From: Pogonophryne albipinna
Lineage: Eukaryota > Chordata > Actinopteri > Perciformes > Artedidraconidae
Assembly: GCA_028583405.1 (NCBI GenBank)
Contig: CM053243.1
Span: forward strand, 19,509,550 to 19,573,549
DNA: 64,000 nucleotides
Reading direction: 5' to 3'
Shown here: positions 12,069 through 25,818 of the stretch, in pieces
How the letters are laid out: every line of letters starts with the position of its first letter
Position numbering within the stretch: position 1 is the first letter of the stretch
Program-made: the position numbers and the translations under genes
The notes under the pieces: generated by a model
The model's database searches: none
The model's input: only the letters and a program-made list of their open reading frames with translations
Told to the model about the DNA's origin: nothing

Positions 12069-15000
12069 ACGTGTCTGCGAGCGTGTGGAGAGCACGAGGA
12101 CAGGCTGGGTCAGGTCAGAGACAGGAGTGTCCTGTCCTCGCTCTGTGCTCTAGACAGGACAAACAAACCAAAACCAACTCAGATCAGATAGCTCTAACAG
12201 TGGCTCCTGCTGCCAGCACCGTCACAATTCAAACAGAGAAATATCTTATTCAACTTAAGGAATCATTATGGACTAACCAATATATATCCTGTGTACATTA
12301 TTTTGGCAAACATCCTAGTTTGTGACAGATTCCCACCTGGAAGCTGCCCAGAACAACCACCGTCTTATCTTGTGGCCGCTGGAGCAGATGGTTAATTGCA
12401 TTGTTTAACTGCCCCACACTGCTTCCTCTCCGTCAAGTGGTCTGTGGTCATTTTTTCCCACCCAGATTGATACTGTTATTGCAGGGTCTGAATTCATCAT
12501 GACCTTACGTTTAAAACATTTAATTCAAGTTTATATGGAATACTCTATGGCATCCTAATCGATGACCAAATAAACATTAAACGCTTTAAATTGGAATGAA
12601 TTGTTCGGGATTTTGCTGGATTTCATTCGGGCGTTTTGCATTTGTTCAATAGTTAAATAAAAGCCAAATTACTGGAAACAGGGTTAAGTTTGGGGGGTGA
12701 CATGAAAGATTGTACAATATTCTGTACAGGCCTGAGCTAGGGATGTTGTGGTTATAGTCCTTAGTGTAAATATTATAGGATTGTAAATATAAAAGATTGT
12801 CTTTAAATAGTAACAAGTAACGTGAATTGAATAGCAAAAAGGTTTTTAAATCTTTAAACAAGACATGCTGAAACGTTAGCTTATGGTTTATAGCCTACAC
12901 TGTCGATATGAAATGTTAAGGCCTTCTTTGCAAAGTTAAAGGCCTTGTGATTATGTTGGTCATTCAAACCACAAGGACATCTTTAAATGTGTTTTTTTCT
13001 TCAACCAAAAGTTAAAAACCCAAAGATATTTGTTCAAAGTGATGTATGATGTCACAGATAACAGAGTCAGTAATGGCTTTTCTTTGTCACTGATTATGCT
13101 TAAAAACAACTGAAACCATGATAATCAAGATCTTTCGCTGAGCATCACGCCTCCCTGCAGGTTTATGTGTGTAAGCTGCACAACAGGCATAATAATAGAA
13201 AATGCATTAAACAAGTACTTTACCCACAAGAGGGTTGTTTGTTTTGTTTAAGTGTTTCAGTCCAGTAATTTTTTTTGTTATAAAAATGAAGCCAAAATGT
13301 GATGATCAAAAACTGCAAGCAACGGCTATCACTATATTTATCTCGTATTAAAGAAACACAATTTAGTTATTTCCATTCCAGTGCTGACATTCTTAAAACA
13401 CTTCGTCCTTCACTCTCTCTGTGTGTACATGAGAGCATGCACATATTTAAAAACCAGATAGAGGTGCGTGTCCAAGTATGTTCACGTCCCCTCCGCACAT
13501 CTGGCTCTTGTTACAGCTGCTGTGACCTGTGTGTGGTTCGGCTGCAGCCCAGCCCCCATTGCTCCTCTGTGGGAGCGCTGGGTAATGACTCCTCGCTGCT
13601 GCAGTTCCCAGGACCCCCGGCTGTTTGGGTGTTCGCTCCTTTGCTCTGGGCTGGGGGGGGGCTCCTGCTGACCAGTTTGTTATTGTTCTCCTTCTTTATC
13701 TTCAAGGGGATGTTTTTTAAGGAGAAGGAGTGAAGCCAGACATGTGTGTCAGGATGTTTCCAGGAACACTATGATGCACTGCTCCTCTTACATGGCCTGG
13801 TGGGGCAGGTTTTAGATAGTAATTATTAGTTTGACCTAATGCAGTTGCCTTTTGTTATTAACTTAATCTAAAAAGATACACAAGGATAACAAAATGTTAT
13901 CAGTGGCTGAGCTGGAATGAAAGTCCTGACCCACATCTCGTGCTTCAGGCTATTTGCACCAGATTTCTTATTTTAGAAAGAAAAGTTTATCTACAAAAAT
14001 GCAATATCTACACATAAGCCTATAGTCAAAAATGCCTGAAAATGTAGCTTAATAACATTTCTAAAGATGTAACCAGAAATGGCTTACTGTGTATCACATC
14101 AACTGGGATCTTGTCATACTTAGACATAATAAATCAGATTGCTTTTTCCCAACATTGTGACATAACTGCTTCTATGCAAGAATACCACAGCTAAAGGTGG
14201 ATCAAAGACTATTCTCCGTTGCCCAACTTGTTATGCGGTAAGGAGTGTGTAGGCGTGATTCTGTTTTGTTCGTTGACACCGAGAAGGTGCGACAGATGGA
14301 TGACAGCAACTCAAGATCGCTGCTCGGTACTTTGTCTTTTAACTAGGTCATTTCAAACCTCTCTGCTTTTGTTTGATACATTCATCTTGTTCAAGTTATC
14401 TCGAAATCATTTACCAAAAACAGCATAGTCGTAATCATGTAGACTACAGTAACATCTGCATCTATATTGCAGTGTGTTATATCATTTATAAATGCAGGTT
14501 CACCTTGATGAGTTTTGGATTTCTGATATGCAACATCAGCTTCTTATTTACTTTAACTATTTGCAAAGATTTCCTATTTGAACTGCATTACAATGCTTCA
14601 AGTTAAAATAACAACATACGTGATTTTGAGCATGTTATAAAAATTAAAAATAATGACAGAAGATAAATTGAGGTTTCATGTTACCATTTAGGATACTTCA
14701 TTTTTAATTAACACACTGGATCAGTTATTTGTGTATGTGGTTGTCGTGGTTTATAATTTGTTGAGGGTGTATTAGCACCAAAGATCTTCCTCTTAACACA
14801 GAGCAAATATACTAGCATTGCTGTTTTTTTTTTTTATTAAAATAATTTTTTTATTGTCTCTCAGAAACATGGAGATGCTTCTATCTGCTGAGAAAGTGTG
14901 TTGTTAAGTGCACTTCAACCCTATTTACCTAGTTTTCACATGTGGTTATGTATTTATTTCGTCCCTTTTTTCAAACTGAAAATAAGTTGACTGCCTCATT

Positions 15001-17100
15001 TGTTTCTATGATTAAATGTGTATTTCATCAAATACAAAAAGAACATTCCAACTGCAGCACAGCTCTCTTAATATCGACCATTAAAAAATACTCCATATCA
15101 GTCGACCACTAGAGTGAAAAGCAAAAGTCTCCGGTTGCAGTTCATTATCTTCCAAAGAAGAGAAGCTTGCAGTGAGATGGAGTGAGATCTGAGTCTACTT
15201 GGAGAGAGAGAGGCCAGGGCGAGGAATAAAGGGAGGCTCTCTCATCGACAGCAACACAACGACGAAAGCCAGAGGGACCGAAGAGGCTGCAGAGATGCGC
15301 CACTCTGCTGCTGATCAACCACACCGAGATGAGAGACCATCTTTCTCTGCATGAAAGGCCCTGCCTCTTAATGGGTCCGCACCAAACAAGGGCCGGCATC
15401 CAACCGTTCTGACTGGATTGTGTTTGCAGCGCTATCATTACTGCACTTCAAAGCAGCACCATCTCTAGCGGGATGTGCTACACTCTACGGGGCTGCACAC
15501 TCTGTTGGAGACATCAGCTCTCATTGGCTAAAGTAGGCCAGAGACGCAGTACACAGGGGGGTGCGTGAAAGATTAATGAAGATATTGTACAAGTAAACCA
15601 GCCTACAAAACATGCTTAAGCATTATAAAATATTTAGAGGTGGCGATCTATATAGCTGGGGTGTTTGAGCAAGGTGTTTGACTCCAGGACCCTGAAAGGC
15701 CCTCAGGGTAAAGTAACATATCATGGATGAATAGAAACCGTGATGGCGTTTTAATAGGTGTTTTTTATTCAAGTTTGTTTGACGTATACACTAGATATCA
15801 TTAATAATTAAAGAGGGCAGAATCAGCAATCTATGAATATTGCAAAAACCATATTGTTGTTTTTTGTCAAAAGATGAAGGGCTTTTTGTGTAGCTATGAA
15901 AAGGAATTCCTCATTTTCATTATGATCTAACGATGTTTACTCCCCCTTAAAGTATCTCTCCACAAAATGTACTTGATATATTAAATGTTCTGTGCTTCTA
16001 CAGTTTATTGTTCCTTTTGTGTACATTAGAATATCGTAAAACACATCTTCCTGTTCACCTTCAGAGCATTAAAGATTGAAAATAATAAATGGCAGAAATA
16101 AGCATAAACCCTCCAGATGTTAATTAATTCCTAAAAGGCTATTTCCATTTTCATGTGGGCAGATTTACTGACAAGAGTGCATTTGAGTTGAGTAAATCCT
16201 ATTCTTCATTTCAATGCAGCTGGAGGAAAAACAGAAATAAGCCACAGTTTGTGACATTTTTCTAAGTGCATTTCGCTCTTTGCTACATAGTTAGATGAAA
16301 GACGTGCTGGCATCGCGTCAGGAGGCTACGGTAAGGCGGAGAAGCAAAGAGGTCTTGAAAGGTTCATGTGAAGGCGTTGGTCATTCTCGCTTCTAGCAGA
16401 TGTTTCGGTGGCAAACCAGCACAAAAGTGAGGAAACACCTGTGTGGGATTCTACATAATCATGCAGAGCAGCTCATCTCAGCAGTCAGCAGGCAGCGTCT
16501 TCCTCCATCATCTCTGGGCCAATCATATCCCGTCAGAAGATTTTCCATCAAATCCCTATTTCCCCGCAGTTAATTGCTTCACTTCTCTAGAGTCCAATTA
16601 TGGTGTCCATACCTTCAGCCTCTCATTTCTGGTGTTTTCCAATTTACTCTGGTTGTACTTTTCAATAAAGTTTCAACTGAGAGATGTGAGAGAAGCACTT
16701 ATCAGTTCGCACAGGAAGAACGGTTGAGCAGAGCCTCTCAATGGAGGTGTTGCAGTTTATACAATGATGTCTTCACAGTATTCTGACATGGGGTGAGACA
16801 TTCAACAATTACAAGTTGTTGCAGGTGAGATAAAAAGTGTAATTTTTAGAACCTAGGAGAGAGGACAAAGAGTGCGCAACCTGTATTTGTAAACTGCAGT
16901 GATTCCTTCGAGGACCAGCACTTCAAACAAGTTCCCGAACACCAGGCACGTGCACACAGACATCAAAGTGGGTTTGAGCCCCTGTCCTTTTTCTTCCTCC
17001 AGAGAAACGAAAGTGCCCTTTTTATGGTTTTTTTTTTTTTACTTCTTTTTTTTTCTCCAATAAATGAATATATATCTACTGCTGTTCGCGCACTGTTTCC
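12069..17100. other. Non-coding stretch, no gene recognised
   Basis: A GC-richer patch at 13,500-13,680 supports overlapping frames on both strands. The longest is a 144-codon plus-strand frame ending in a hydrophobic segment, but no family is recognisable and no splice structure supports it. The remainder is AT-rich with homopolymer runs (for example poly-T near 14,825 and 17,030). Confidence 0.5.
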
Positions 17101-17169
17101 CTTTCCAAAAATATATTGATTGAATACAAAATAAAAATATCAGGTCGGGAGATTAGACTGAAGTTCCGA

Positions 17170-17330
17170 TGCTCTCTCTCCCCTCCCTCCCTCCCTCCCT
17201 CCCTCCACGTCTCCTGCACAGCGGTGCGGACAGTCATCAGCATTCACTTCAGACGGACAGGTAGCAGCACCTCCCACCTTAAAGTCCCATGTTATGCCGG
17301 CTTTTCTTGGCTTGTTTGAAGGTGAGTGGA
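17170..17330 (+). other. Candidate transcribed exon with consensus splice donor
   Basis: A (TCCC)n tract at about 17,178-17,203 precedes a moderately GC-rich segment. It ends with ATGCCGGCTTTTCTTGGC and a donor-like 'gaag|gtgagtgg' near 17,319-17,327. If this were a first exon it would encode only about nine residues before splicing. No partner exon was identified on the plus strand. This is weak evidence, recorded because the local composition and donor stand out. Confidence 0.2.
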
Positions 17331-20300
17331 GATGAACAAATGACTAAACTGCCAGTGCCTCGAGTTAGCTAATTAGCCAAAATACTCTATAGATGAATTC
17401 AGACATAACGATCTTTTTGCCTGTAATGTCCTTAAACAGTAACTTCAATTTTGATTGTTGGCTGCTCATTTAATAACTATTAATTTGACTAGTTTGTTGT
17501 CTGCTCTTGTGCTTAGTGAATACTAAAGAAGACTTGTCTCTGTGTTAACTGATTATTTTGTAGAATTCTGTTGAGTATTAAACAATTGCGTGAGTGTATT
17601 AAAATAAATTGGTCAGTAAGTCAGAGATGTGCAACTATTTTTAACTTTTTGTTTTAAACATTTTTTTTATAGATTATTATGGGAAGTGCCCTTTTTCTCA
17701 CTTGAGCTCCTGCCCCCCAAAATGTCTGTGCACGTCCCTGCCGAACACTTTCATGACTTAACAAAGATAAATCATTGTAAGTCAACCGAACATGCCTCCA
17801 CCCCTTTCCGCAAACTACATACAGTTCAAACTACATTATTTAATCGAGCAAATTAAATGACACAGATTAATGAACAAATAGAGACATTACTCATGACCAT
17901 GGGGTGTGACTTCAGCAATTATGTTACCACGAACATTGTGTAAAGTTGGGCAGAGACAAATGAATGAACAACGTCCAGTTCCAGTGCTTACAGTCAAATA
18001 GGGACAGGCAGATTATAGATGGATATGAGAATAGACTGGGATTTTAGAGATTCAAATAATAAAATATAGCTTAAAGTGTTGTTATTCCTATCTTTTTACA
18101 TTGGCTTTTATTTCTATTTGAAATGTGTGTGGTGTGTTCTGTTCTGTTTGTTCCTTTCAGGACTCTACGTGGTCTGTGTTTTGTTTTTATGGTGACCTTA
18201 CATTTCTGCCTCATGTGGTTATTGTATTCATGTTTCTGTAGTCTTCATTTTAACTTTTTGTTCTTACTTGTGAAGCACTATGTGAATTCTATTTCTGTGA
18301 TATAATAAATAAACATATTATTAGTATTATTATTCAATTTCGAGAGGATGCACAATGGAATACTGACCTAGTTGCAAAGTGACATTTACTGATGAATACG
18401 TCTTTTATTAACATGTTTACATTGCATTCTTTCTCTCTTTGCAGGCAAATGGGATCTTAAAACCCAAAAGTCTTATTAGAATCAGAATCAGATATGCGAA
18501 TGATCACTTTATATATTAATATGAAAAACATTTTTAATATCCGATAGTGCAAGACCCTATGGAAAAGGGTCTCTCTTTTTAAGAAAGCTTTAAAAAAATA
18601 CAAGGGAAAACCAACCAAATGTGGAAGGAAGAGATTAGAAGTTCACGCCGCCGCCATATCTCGAGAAATTATTTTCTTTTTGTTGTGAGCTGATTAAAAC
18701 GTGAAGTCCTCACATAGGCGTCCTTCAACTTCAGTGCTGCGTCATGAGTTACTGATAGGAGTGTCATTTAATCTACTCCATCAGAACTGCAGATAATATC
18801 CATCTCCTTTTGCCCCTTCTTTAATCTTGTGCTGAACAGAATATTAATAACCTTCATAAAAAGGGGTCTAACCACTTCTGACAGGAGCGAAAATAGGCCA
18901 AGATGGTGCCACGGAGTACAGTGGGGGCACAGTATGCCCAACACAATCCTCCCTCACATGCAAAGCCCTGGGGTGGACCGGCAGAATGAGCTATAAAGGC
19001 AGGCGGCCTACAAACAGACGGTTTTATCCTCCACCAGTTACAGAAAGCACTGCTCACAAGAAGGGAAATAACACGCTTCTGAGAAGTGCTACATTTGACT
19101 TTGAAGTAGAATAGATGACTTCATGCATTGCCTTTTTTTCCTCTTTCACCTCTGGTTATGAACAAACTAATACAAATAGAGCGTCTATGGAAACCAAGGG
19201 ATTTATCTTGCATCCTCTAAACACCGTGTCATATAGATTTGACATCATTTTAGTTTTTCTTGAAGAAACAACAATAACCCGTTTCATATTCCAGGACCAG
19301 GAAGCAGGAAACTAATATACTTTCTCAGAAATGGTGCTATTCTACAATCTTTAAAACGACACTTCTTGACATTGTGCAGCTTTGTTTCTCAACAATGACA
19401 CTAAACAAGAGTTATGCAACAAACCCAAAGGCTGTAAATTGCATAACACTTTGCTCAACAAAAGGTAGGGCCAGAAAGCCGTCCTGCAACATCGCAAAGA
19501 GCAGGTTGTTTCCTGATACAGGGCTTCGTCAACTTTCATGAGTTGCTTAAGAGATGGAAGAGATGGTGAATCAGAGGCCACAGTCAGAGAAGCATCGTTC
19601 GACATGTGACCTTACAAATATTAAAAGAATCCACAGTGGTTGACGGACGTTATGTCCTGCATGAAACTTCAAAAGATCAGATATTCACTTCTATACTCAA
19701 ACAGGACATTTCAGGAAGCCTGGGAACCTTTTTAAATGCATTCCACACTCTGTAAAACGACCTGCTATTGGTATAGCTTATCTGCAACATATGTATGTGT
19801 ATGTATACAGTAGATGTGTATGATTATAGGTTTTTACTGCATGTACGGATATGCATATGTATTACATGCATATATATTAATTTAACAATGTCCCTGGTAA
19901 ATAATCGTGTGTATAAGAAATTGTGTGTATGAGGCTCGCTGGCAGTGAATGTAGGGGATTACTTTAGTCGTTGTGTTTGTTTGTAATTATTTGTTCTCGT
20001 TGTACATACAATCAGTACAGAGTCGACCATTGTCTCATTTGCATGCACATATTTTGCTTTCCACTTCTAATGACAAACATTCCTCGAAACGCAATAAAAA
20101 GATTTTTTTATCAGAAAAATATTAAAAGAATCCATCTAGCGCTGTACTTGAGCAGTCGAGCTAACAGATCAATTAAAAAAAAGTGTAAAAAAAACAATGA
20201 TTCTTATTCTCCTTTATTTTTTTGTAACCCGTGTCAGGCCTCAATATCAAATCACTTCTTACGGCAGTGCCTCTAATCACATTTGCCTATTTATTTAAAT

Positions 20301-23300
20301 ACTGGCGTAATGAAGGTGCAATTGAACCAGACATAGCTCTAAAATGTTCCACTGAGAAACTGCAGTGCAAGCCTGATGATGTGGGCAAGAAAAGGTCTTT
20401 TAAAATGTAAAATAACCATCCAGAGATGCAAGCTGGCAGTTAATAGCCATTTACCACAGTGTGAGTCAGCCATTTCTTAATTTTATTACTTAACTTAGGT
20501 TTAATTATTCCTCTTGTTATAAAATGGGCCTATAATGTAGAAGTGGAGTCAAAATGAGAGGTATACTCCATTTGAAAACCCCCTTGGTCACAGCAACCTT
20601 TTATTTATTAAACAGAGTGCTTGATTAGTTTCAGGTACATTGTGTTCCTTATTATCTTTTCAAAAAGAGAAGAAGGATGAATGATATGACAACTATGCAA
20701 GGGATAGCGCAAAGGGGGGGGGGGGGTAACTCAACTGAGACAGCTGGTGCAGTTGGAATTTTAACATTATTTGCTACTGTCAGCAAACGTTACCTTAAAG
20801 TTTCCTCGCTGACAAACGACCAACCCCACTGTCACATTGGCGCTCAGGCCCTGATTGATTAGTAGTGACAGAAGAGGGAGCTGACTCCAAACGACTAATG
20901 GCCCGACAAACCAAACCAACCGCTAGGAACTAGAGTCAGCAAAGACGAGCAGATGCATCACATCTGCCAGATGACAAGCCTGTTGTGTTTCTAATCTTCA
21001 AAGTACAAAGAAAATATCTATCAAATATGAGGCATTATATTGGACGTTACAAAAAACATTTAACGCCTAGTAAGCCGGTTCGAACCCTGAGCCAGCCGAA
21101 TATTTCAGGCAATGCCCTCGTCTCTGTCTCCCACTTTAATCTCTTAACCTCCAATAAAAGGCCCTCTGGCCAAAAATACATTTTAGTTTTACAGGCCACA
21201 TTACTGCTACTACTAAGAGCAGCAGCCAAATAAATATAAATAAATAGTAAAAGAAAAACAAGGAACGGCAGAAACCACAATAACACTCGATGGCGACTGG
21301 CGGCTTTATGCGGGGGTTTCCGGGTAATGAGTTAACTTAATTAAGTCCTGTAAAATACTGTAGAATAATTACACTTTAAGTAATAAAGAAAAGGAATTAC
21401 CAGAGGAATTTTTTACACTTGTGTAAATATCAAAAACAAATGGGAGCAATTTCTGCTTGTATTTATTCTACAGTAAAATGATTATCTCTGAGTGTTAGAT
21501 TGTTGTTAACTGTGACGTTCTTTCATCACTGTCTCCTGACATTCTATCAATAACATACTGACAGCAAACATGTATAACTTTAACAAGTAGAATACGTATC
21601 CCATAGAAGTCAAATGAATTCAGAAGTTGAAACTTGCCGTTACAGTAAATCAAATCTCTATTATCCTCGCAAAATCATTAAAAAAAATGATGTTCTACTC
21701 AACATGAGTGCAACATGAGAATGTTAAGTACAGCCGTATCCTATTGATTGATTGATTGATGTGTTCACTAAAACTGTGCCTTCGCCTGCTTGACAACATG
21801 CTGCGTGTGCCGTGATGGATTGTGATGGATCATAAAATCTGACATGTTTAAGACATGGGGTTTATGGGTGCCATAGTCTGAGTGGGAAGAGAGAGGGCGA
21901 GGAAAATTAAAAAAACGACCATCATCAGAGCTGTAAAACCTGGCCAGCTGCAGTCTCTGATCCTCCCCTCCAGCTCTCCTGCCTGACACCAACACCTGAA
22001 CACACCACAGAGTCACTCACCACGCATAGCTCACAAAGCGACGCTCATTTCCCTCGCAGCTTCAGGCAAAAAAAATGAGGGCATAACAGATTTGTTTGTT
22101 TCCATCTCTGAGGTAATGGCTTCAGTTTATCAATGAGCAGTGACGTCCTGAATGCAGGAGCGTCTTTAATACAGTCATCACTCGTGGTTATACCCCAACT
22201 TTAACTCATAAAGTTAATGAGCAGAGAGGATGCATCCATAACAGGGGCTTAACAGATGTGACTGTTCCATGTCATTTACTCTGAGGTTCATCATGGCCAT
22301 GTCAAGGTGCCAGTCCTAATACTGACCGTGTCCAACCGACGGGAAGCCGTCTGAAGCAGGCAACTTAATAAAAGAGCAAACAGCATCTACATTCAACAAC
22401 TATTAGACAAAATAATCAGTAGAATAATCGATCATTTGAAAATATTAAGTGTTTTCAGCCCTTTTTTCATTATGGGATTAGGAACCAGAGCTTTTATTCA
22501 TTTTTGTAACCATATCTTTAATTTCAACACGACAGGAACTTCCTCAAGAAGAGGAACAACCAGCACATACAGAAAGAGGATCTTCTCTTTCTTTTTGTTT
22601 GATATGTCAAACTGACATTACTTTTGAAAACCGTTGCCATGGTTATAAGGAAACGGGTAACGAACAGATTATTTTGCAGCACAGGTTGGTTTCTATGAAT
22701 ATCTTGAAAGAACAAATACCAGGCCAGGTCAGGCTGCTCCTTGGTGATCTGGTGAATTGTAACTGGGGTTATTTAACTATTTGAAAAAAAATCCAGCTCA
22801 GGGTTATAAGTTATGAAGCCGGTTTAATAAGAAGAACAACTGCTTTCAAATCTGGAACATCTGTTTTTACTTCAGTCCATGTTTCACATTTGAGAGCTCA
22901 AGGCTTTATGCAGCATTTATGCAGCAAACTTCATTGAGCCTTCTTCATGAGACAGGCCCCTGCTCTGCCATTTTTCCATCTCAAACGCTGTGTCAAGACT
23001 ACCTCATCAAACCAGCTCTAGTCAGACAAACAATATCGGTTTTCCCTCCCTCAAAATATCATAAGTTATGATAGCAAGTTGCTGAGAGCAGCCAAACCAC
23101 ACAGCTCCTCGTCTCCTGGAGGCAGTTCTGTAAGTACTTGGGTGTGATTATTTTGTCTGGAGTCCTGGGTGTCCACAGGCAATACATAGTTAAAGGTTTA
23201 AAGTAAGATTACTCACTAGTCTGCGTGCTATGATTCAGAGCACACATTACATTCCTGGTCATGACCAGAAACACCATATGGTGCAAAGCAGAACATGGTT

Positions 23301-25231
23301 CCCTGGAAAGTGCTGAGCCTGTTATTAAACATCTGCAATGAGAGCTGCTTGTTTTCAGTTTATATGGCTTTTTTCTCCACTTTCTGAAAAAGTAAAAGGC
23401 ACACTTTTAGCATCCTTACATTCCACATGAAACTTTGTTTATAAACCTAATTTAGTGCAATGTCACACTTAAGCCTGACAGTATAAAAGGTACATTTTGC
23501 AATCTGCCAATTACAGCTCAACTACTCCACTGCACTTCTTCAAAACAAGTATGGAGGAATAGATGATCCTATAATGTGGTTTGATGTTACATTTAAAACA
23601 ATATCGATATATAAACTAGTATTTAAGTATGACATAGGTACGTACATTTGTTAATATACTTTGAAAGTTGTTTTTTAAAGAGTTTGGGGCTGAAAGAAGG
23701 ATCAGCAGTAACCTAACAGCAAAACGTAAGAGTAAGTACAAAAACGTACATTGAATCCTAAAATGGATATTCATTGCTATACAAACCTTTAGTCTTGCTG
23801 AAGACTTAATCATCTAAAAAGTCAGACATTTCTTTACAGACAATATAAAAAGGATAATTTGTTTGCACTGAGGTCAAACAGGAAGAGATACAAAAGTGAA
23901 TTGTACTAAAGCAAACAGGAAATGTTACATTGCCTGCTCTGTGCCTGGCAAGCAAGAACGATTTTAATAATCCAAACCTTTTACAGAAAGCGTGTTGACT
24001 GGAAACTTATTTTAGCTCAATCCAACTCTTGTCAGTCAGAGGATAATAATCAAACAGTGTCTGGTGTTTGGGAATTGTAACCGTTTTGATCCAGGCGTTG
24101 ATTATTTGACATATGGAGCAGCTTGATGTCAAATAGTTACAGCGCATAACAAATAACCAGGTTTTATTCTCACCTTGCACCTACACTGTCCTCAAATAAA
24201 GTCGGATATGCCAACAACAAAAAAGTTGGTAAGAAAAAGGAAGATTATTTGTGTCTAAACTTTTTGATTGTTCTAAATAGAGTTAAAATGCAGTGCCATG
24301 TGTTTGAGGGGGATTTTATAATCCAAGTCATACACACTCCCCCACTGCAGAGTCCCTGTTGGACACCGCTGTCTACACATATGGAAAGATCTTTCTTTTC
24401 AGCTTTTACATATAGATCTGTAGCATGAACGAGCAAACACATTTTTTTTGTTATAGATTAACATTCTCCTATGAAATTGGGACAAAGTTCTAATCATACT
24501 ATGTTTCAGCGACTTTTTACACAATTGCTCAATATGTGCTATTCCTTGTCAGTCAACACTAAAAGCACGTTATTAGTCATTTGTAGCCCTTGTATGTTTT
24601 ATAAAACTTTGAATCTGTTCCTGGTTTTAGATTCAGTTGTGACTTAAGACTATTGTCATAAATGGTTCAGTAACAAGTAAACCACCAGAATTAAACATAT
24701 ATATATTGATGTGACATGTATATGTGATCAGTACATTTGAAAGAGCTGTAAAGGATCCTTTCTGTGACAATAAAGCACAGACTATATGTAATTTAGTGGT
24801 GATCATATCTCACCCTACAGTCACACAACAGCCTGACTGAAACTGGCTTATCATACAATTTGGAACTACTAATAATTTAGTATTAATAGATTCAAGTGTA
24901 TGTCTTGGGAATGACGAAAGCAGATGAAATTGTGGGAAAAGGACGAGCTGTTCTCCCACTGAACATTACTCTCTGGTAACTAAGCCAACAGGAAACCCCA
25001 ATAAAATGAACTATAAAAGTGATAAAGAATCATAAATAACGGATGCACCCTACAAAACATTTGCATAGTAAAAATGTAGTTGTGCTTTATTTTCCACACA
25101 TGGAGCTAGAATCACCCCTGGTCTAAAGCGCCATAGTTCTTTGAGCTTTTAATCAAACCTGACCATTATACTATTGCAAATGCATCTTCAAAAATAGATA
25201 AAAGAGCCAAAAAGTGCATCTTAGTACTCAC
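17330..25231. other. Non-coding stretch, probable intron of the furin-type gene
   Basis: No frame in this stretch matches the rest of a proprotein convertase: I looked for the remaining prodomain and the Asp/His/Ser catalytic motifs on the minus strand. It therefore reads as intronic sequence downstream of the furin-type exon. Short low-complexity features include a TGAT repeat near 21,745 and a G-run near 20,717. Confidence 0.45.
18120..18320 (+). repeat. Possible retroelement 3' tail
   Basis: The phrase 'gtgaagcactatgtgaattc' followed by an AATAAA-rich tail and ATT units looks like the degenerate 3' end of a fish LINE/SINE family. No coding part is visible, and the boundaries are guesses. 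Confidence 0.3.
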
Positions 25232-25556
25232 ATGTCCTTGATTGATGAACCCATGTTTATTTGCGATTAGATCAGCTCCCTCCTGACCTCCAGGTATGTG
25301 GACAGCCCATGTGTTCGTGTAGACCTTCTGACAAAGAACCGGTTCCAGCCCAGAAACCAGTAAGACCAGCAGAGGCCCGAGTAGCAGCTCCTTCAGCCGG
25401 AGCCTGCGGCCGACAGGGGGACATGAGGGGCCAGAAGCCATGGGTGCTCGTAGCGCAGCGCAGTCTCTGAGCACAGCGCCTCTCCGACGGGCCGGGGCTG
25501 CCCACAGTACACACAGGTGCACGGAGAGACAAAGAAAGGGGGCAGTCACAGCTCAC
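25232..25556 (-). CDS. furin: Furin-type proprotein convertase, first coding exon (partial gene)
   Basis: This exon encodes the N-terminus of a subtilisin-like proprotein convertase, the Golgi serine protease that cleaves precursors after basic motifs. I chose the ATG at 25,441 because its context (cacccATGG) is good and it opens a signal peptide with a hydrophobic run LLLGPLLVLLVSG. After it comes KVYTNTWAVHIPGG and KHGFIN, the start of the furin prodomain; PCSK5/6 have a different tryptophan context, so furin fits best. Coding part is 25,232-25,441 (70 codons, phase 0), ending at a consensus donor gtgagt. A polypyrimidine tract and AG put the exon start at 25,556, leaving about 115 nt of 5' UTR. 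An upstream in-frame ATG at 25,549 is less likely because it would bury the signal peptide. The rest of the prodomain and the catalytic domain are not in the window and should lie left of it. Furin a versus furin b cannot be decided. Confidence 0.85.
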
Positions 25557-25818
25557 CTGACAGGAAAAAGAGAAGAAAAGAACACAATAGAGAATAAACA
25601 TCTGCTATGTTTAGAAAGCTGTGTAAAAGGCTGACAGTTGTGTGTCATAACACTGTTACATGGAAGAAGACTATGCACTCGATTAGAGCTACGATCAAAC
25701 CTGACCCTACATGAACCTGCATAGTTTCTGTATGAGCCCGACCCGAGTGACAGCAGTTGTTTATGGACTTAGCCCATATTAAAAGCCACATTTCCACTGT
25801 TCAAAATGTACTACAAAC

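Noticed and set aside
11757..12325. Long cysteine/valine or histidine/threonine frames around 12 kb
   Set aside because: They are translations of the (TG)n microsatellite and its flanks, with no domain and no splice support.
13299..13733. 144-codon plus-strand frame with a hydrophobic C-terminus, possible membrane protein
   Set aside because: No family resemblance, overlapping frames on both strands in a GC-richer patch, and no promoter or splice evidence. The hydrophobic end is likely chance.
15145..15438. 97-codon minus-strand frame considered as a further furin exon
   Set aside because: It lacks the convertase catalytic or prodomain motifs and shows no matching splice borders.
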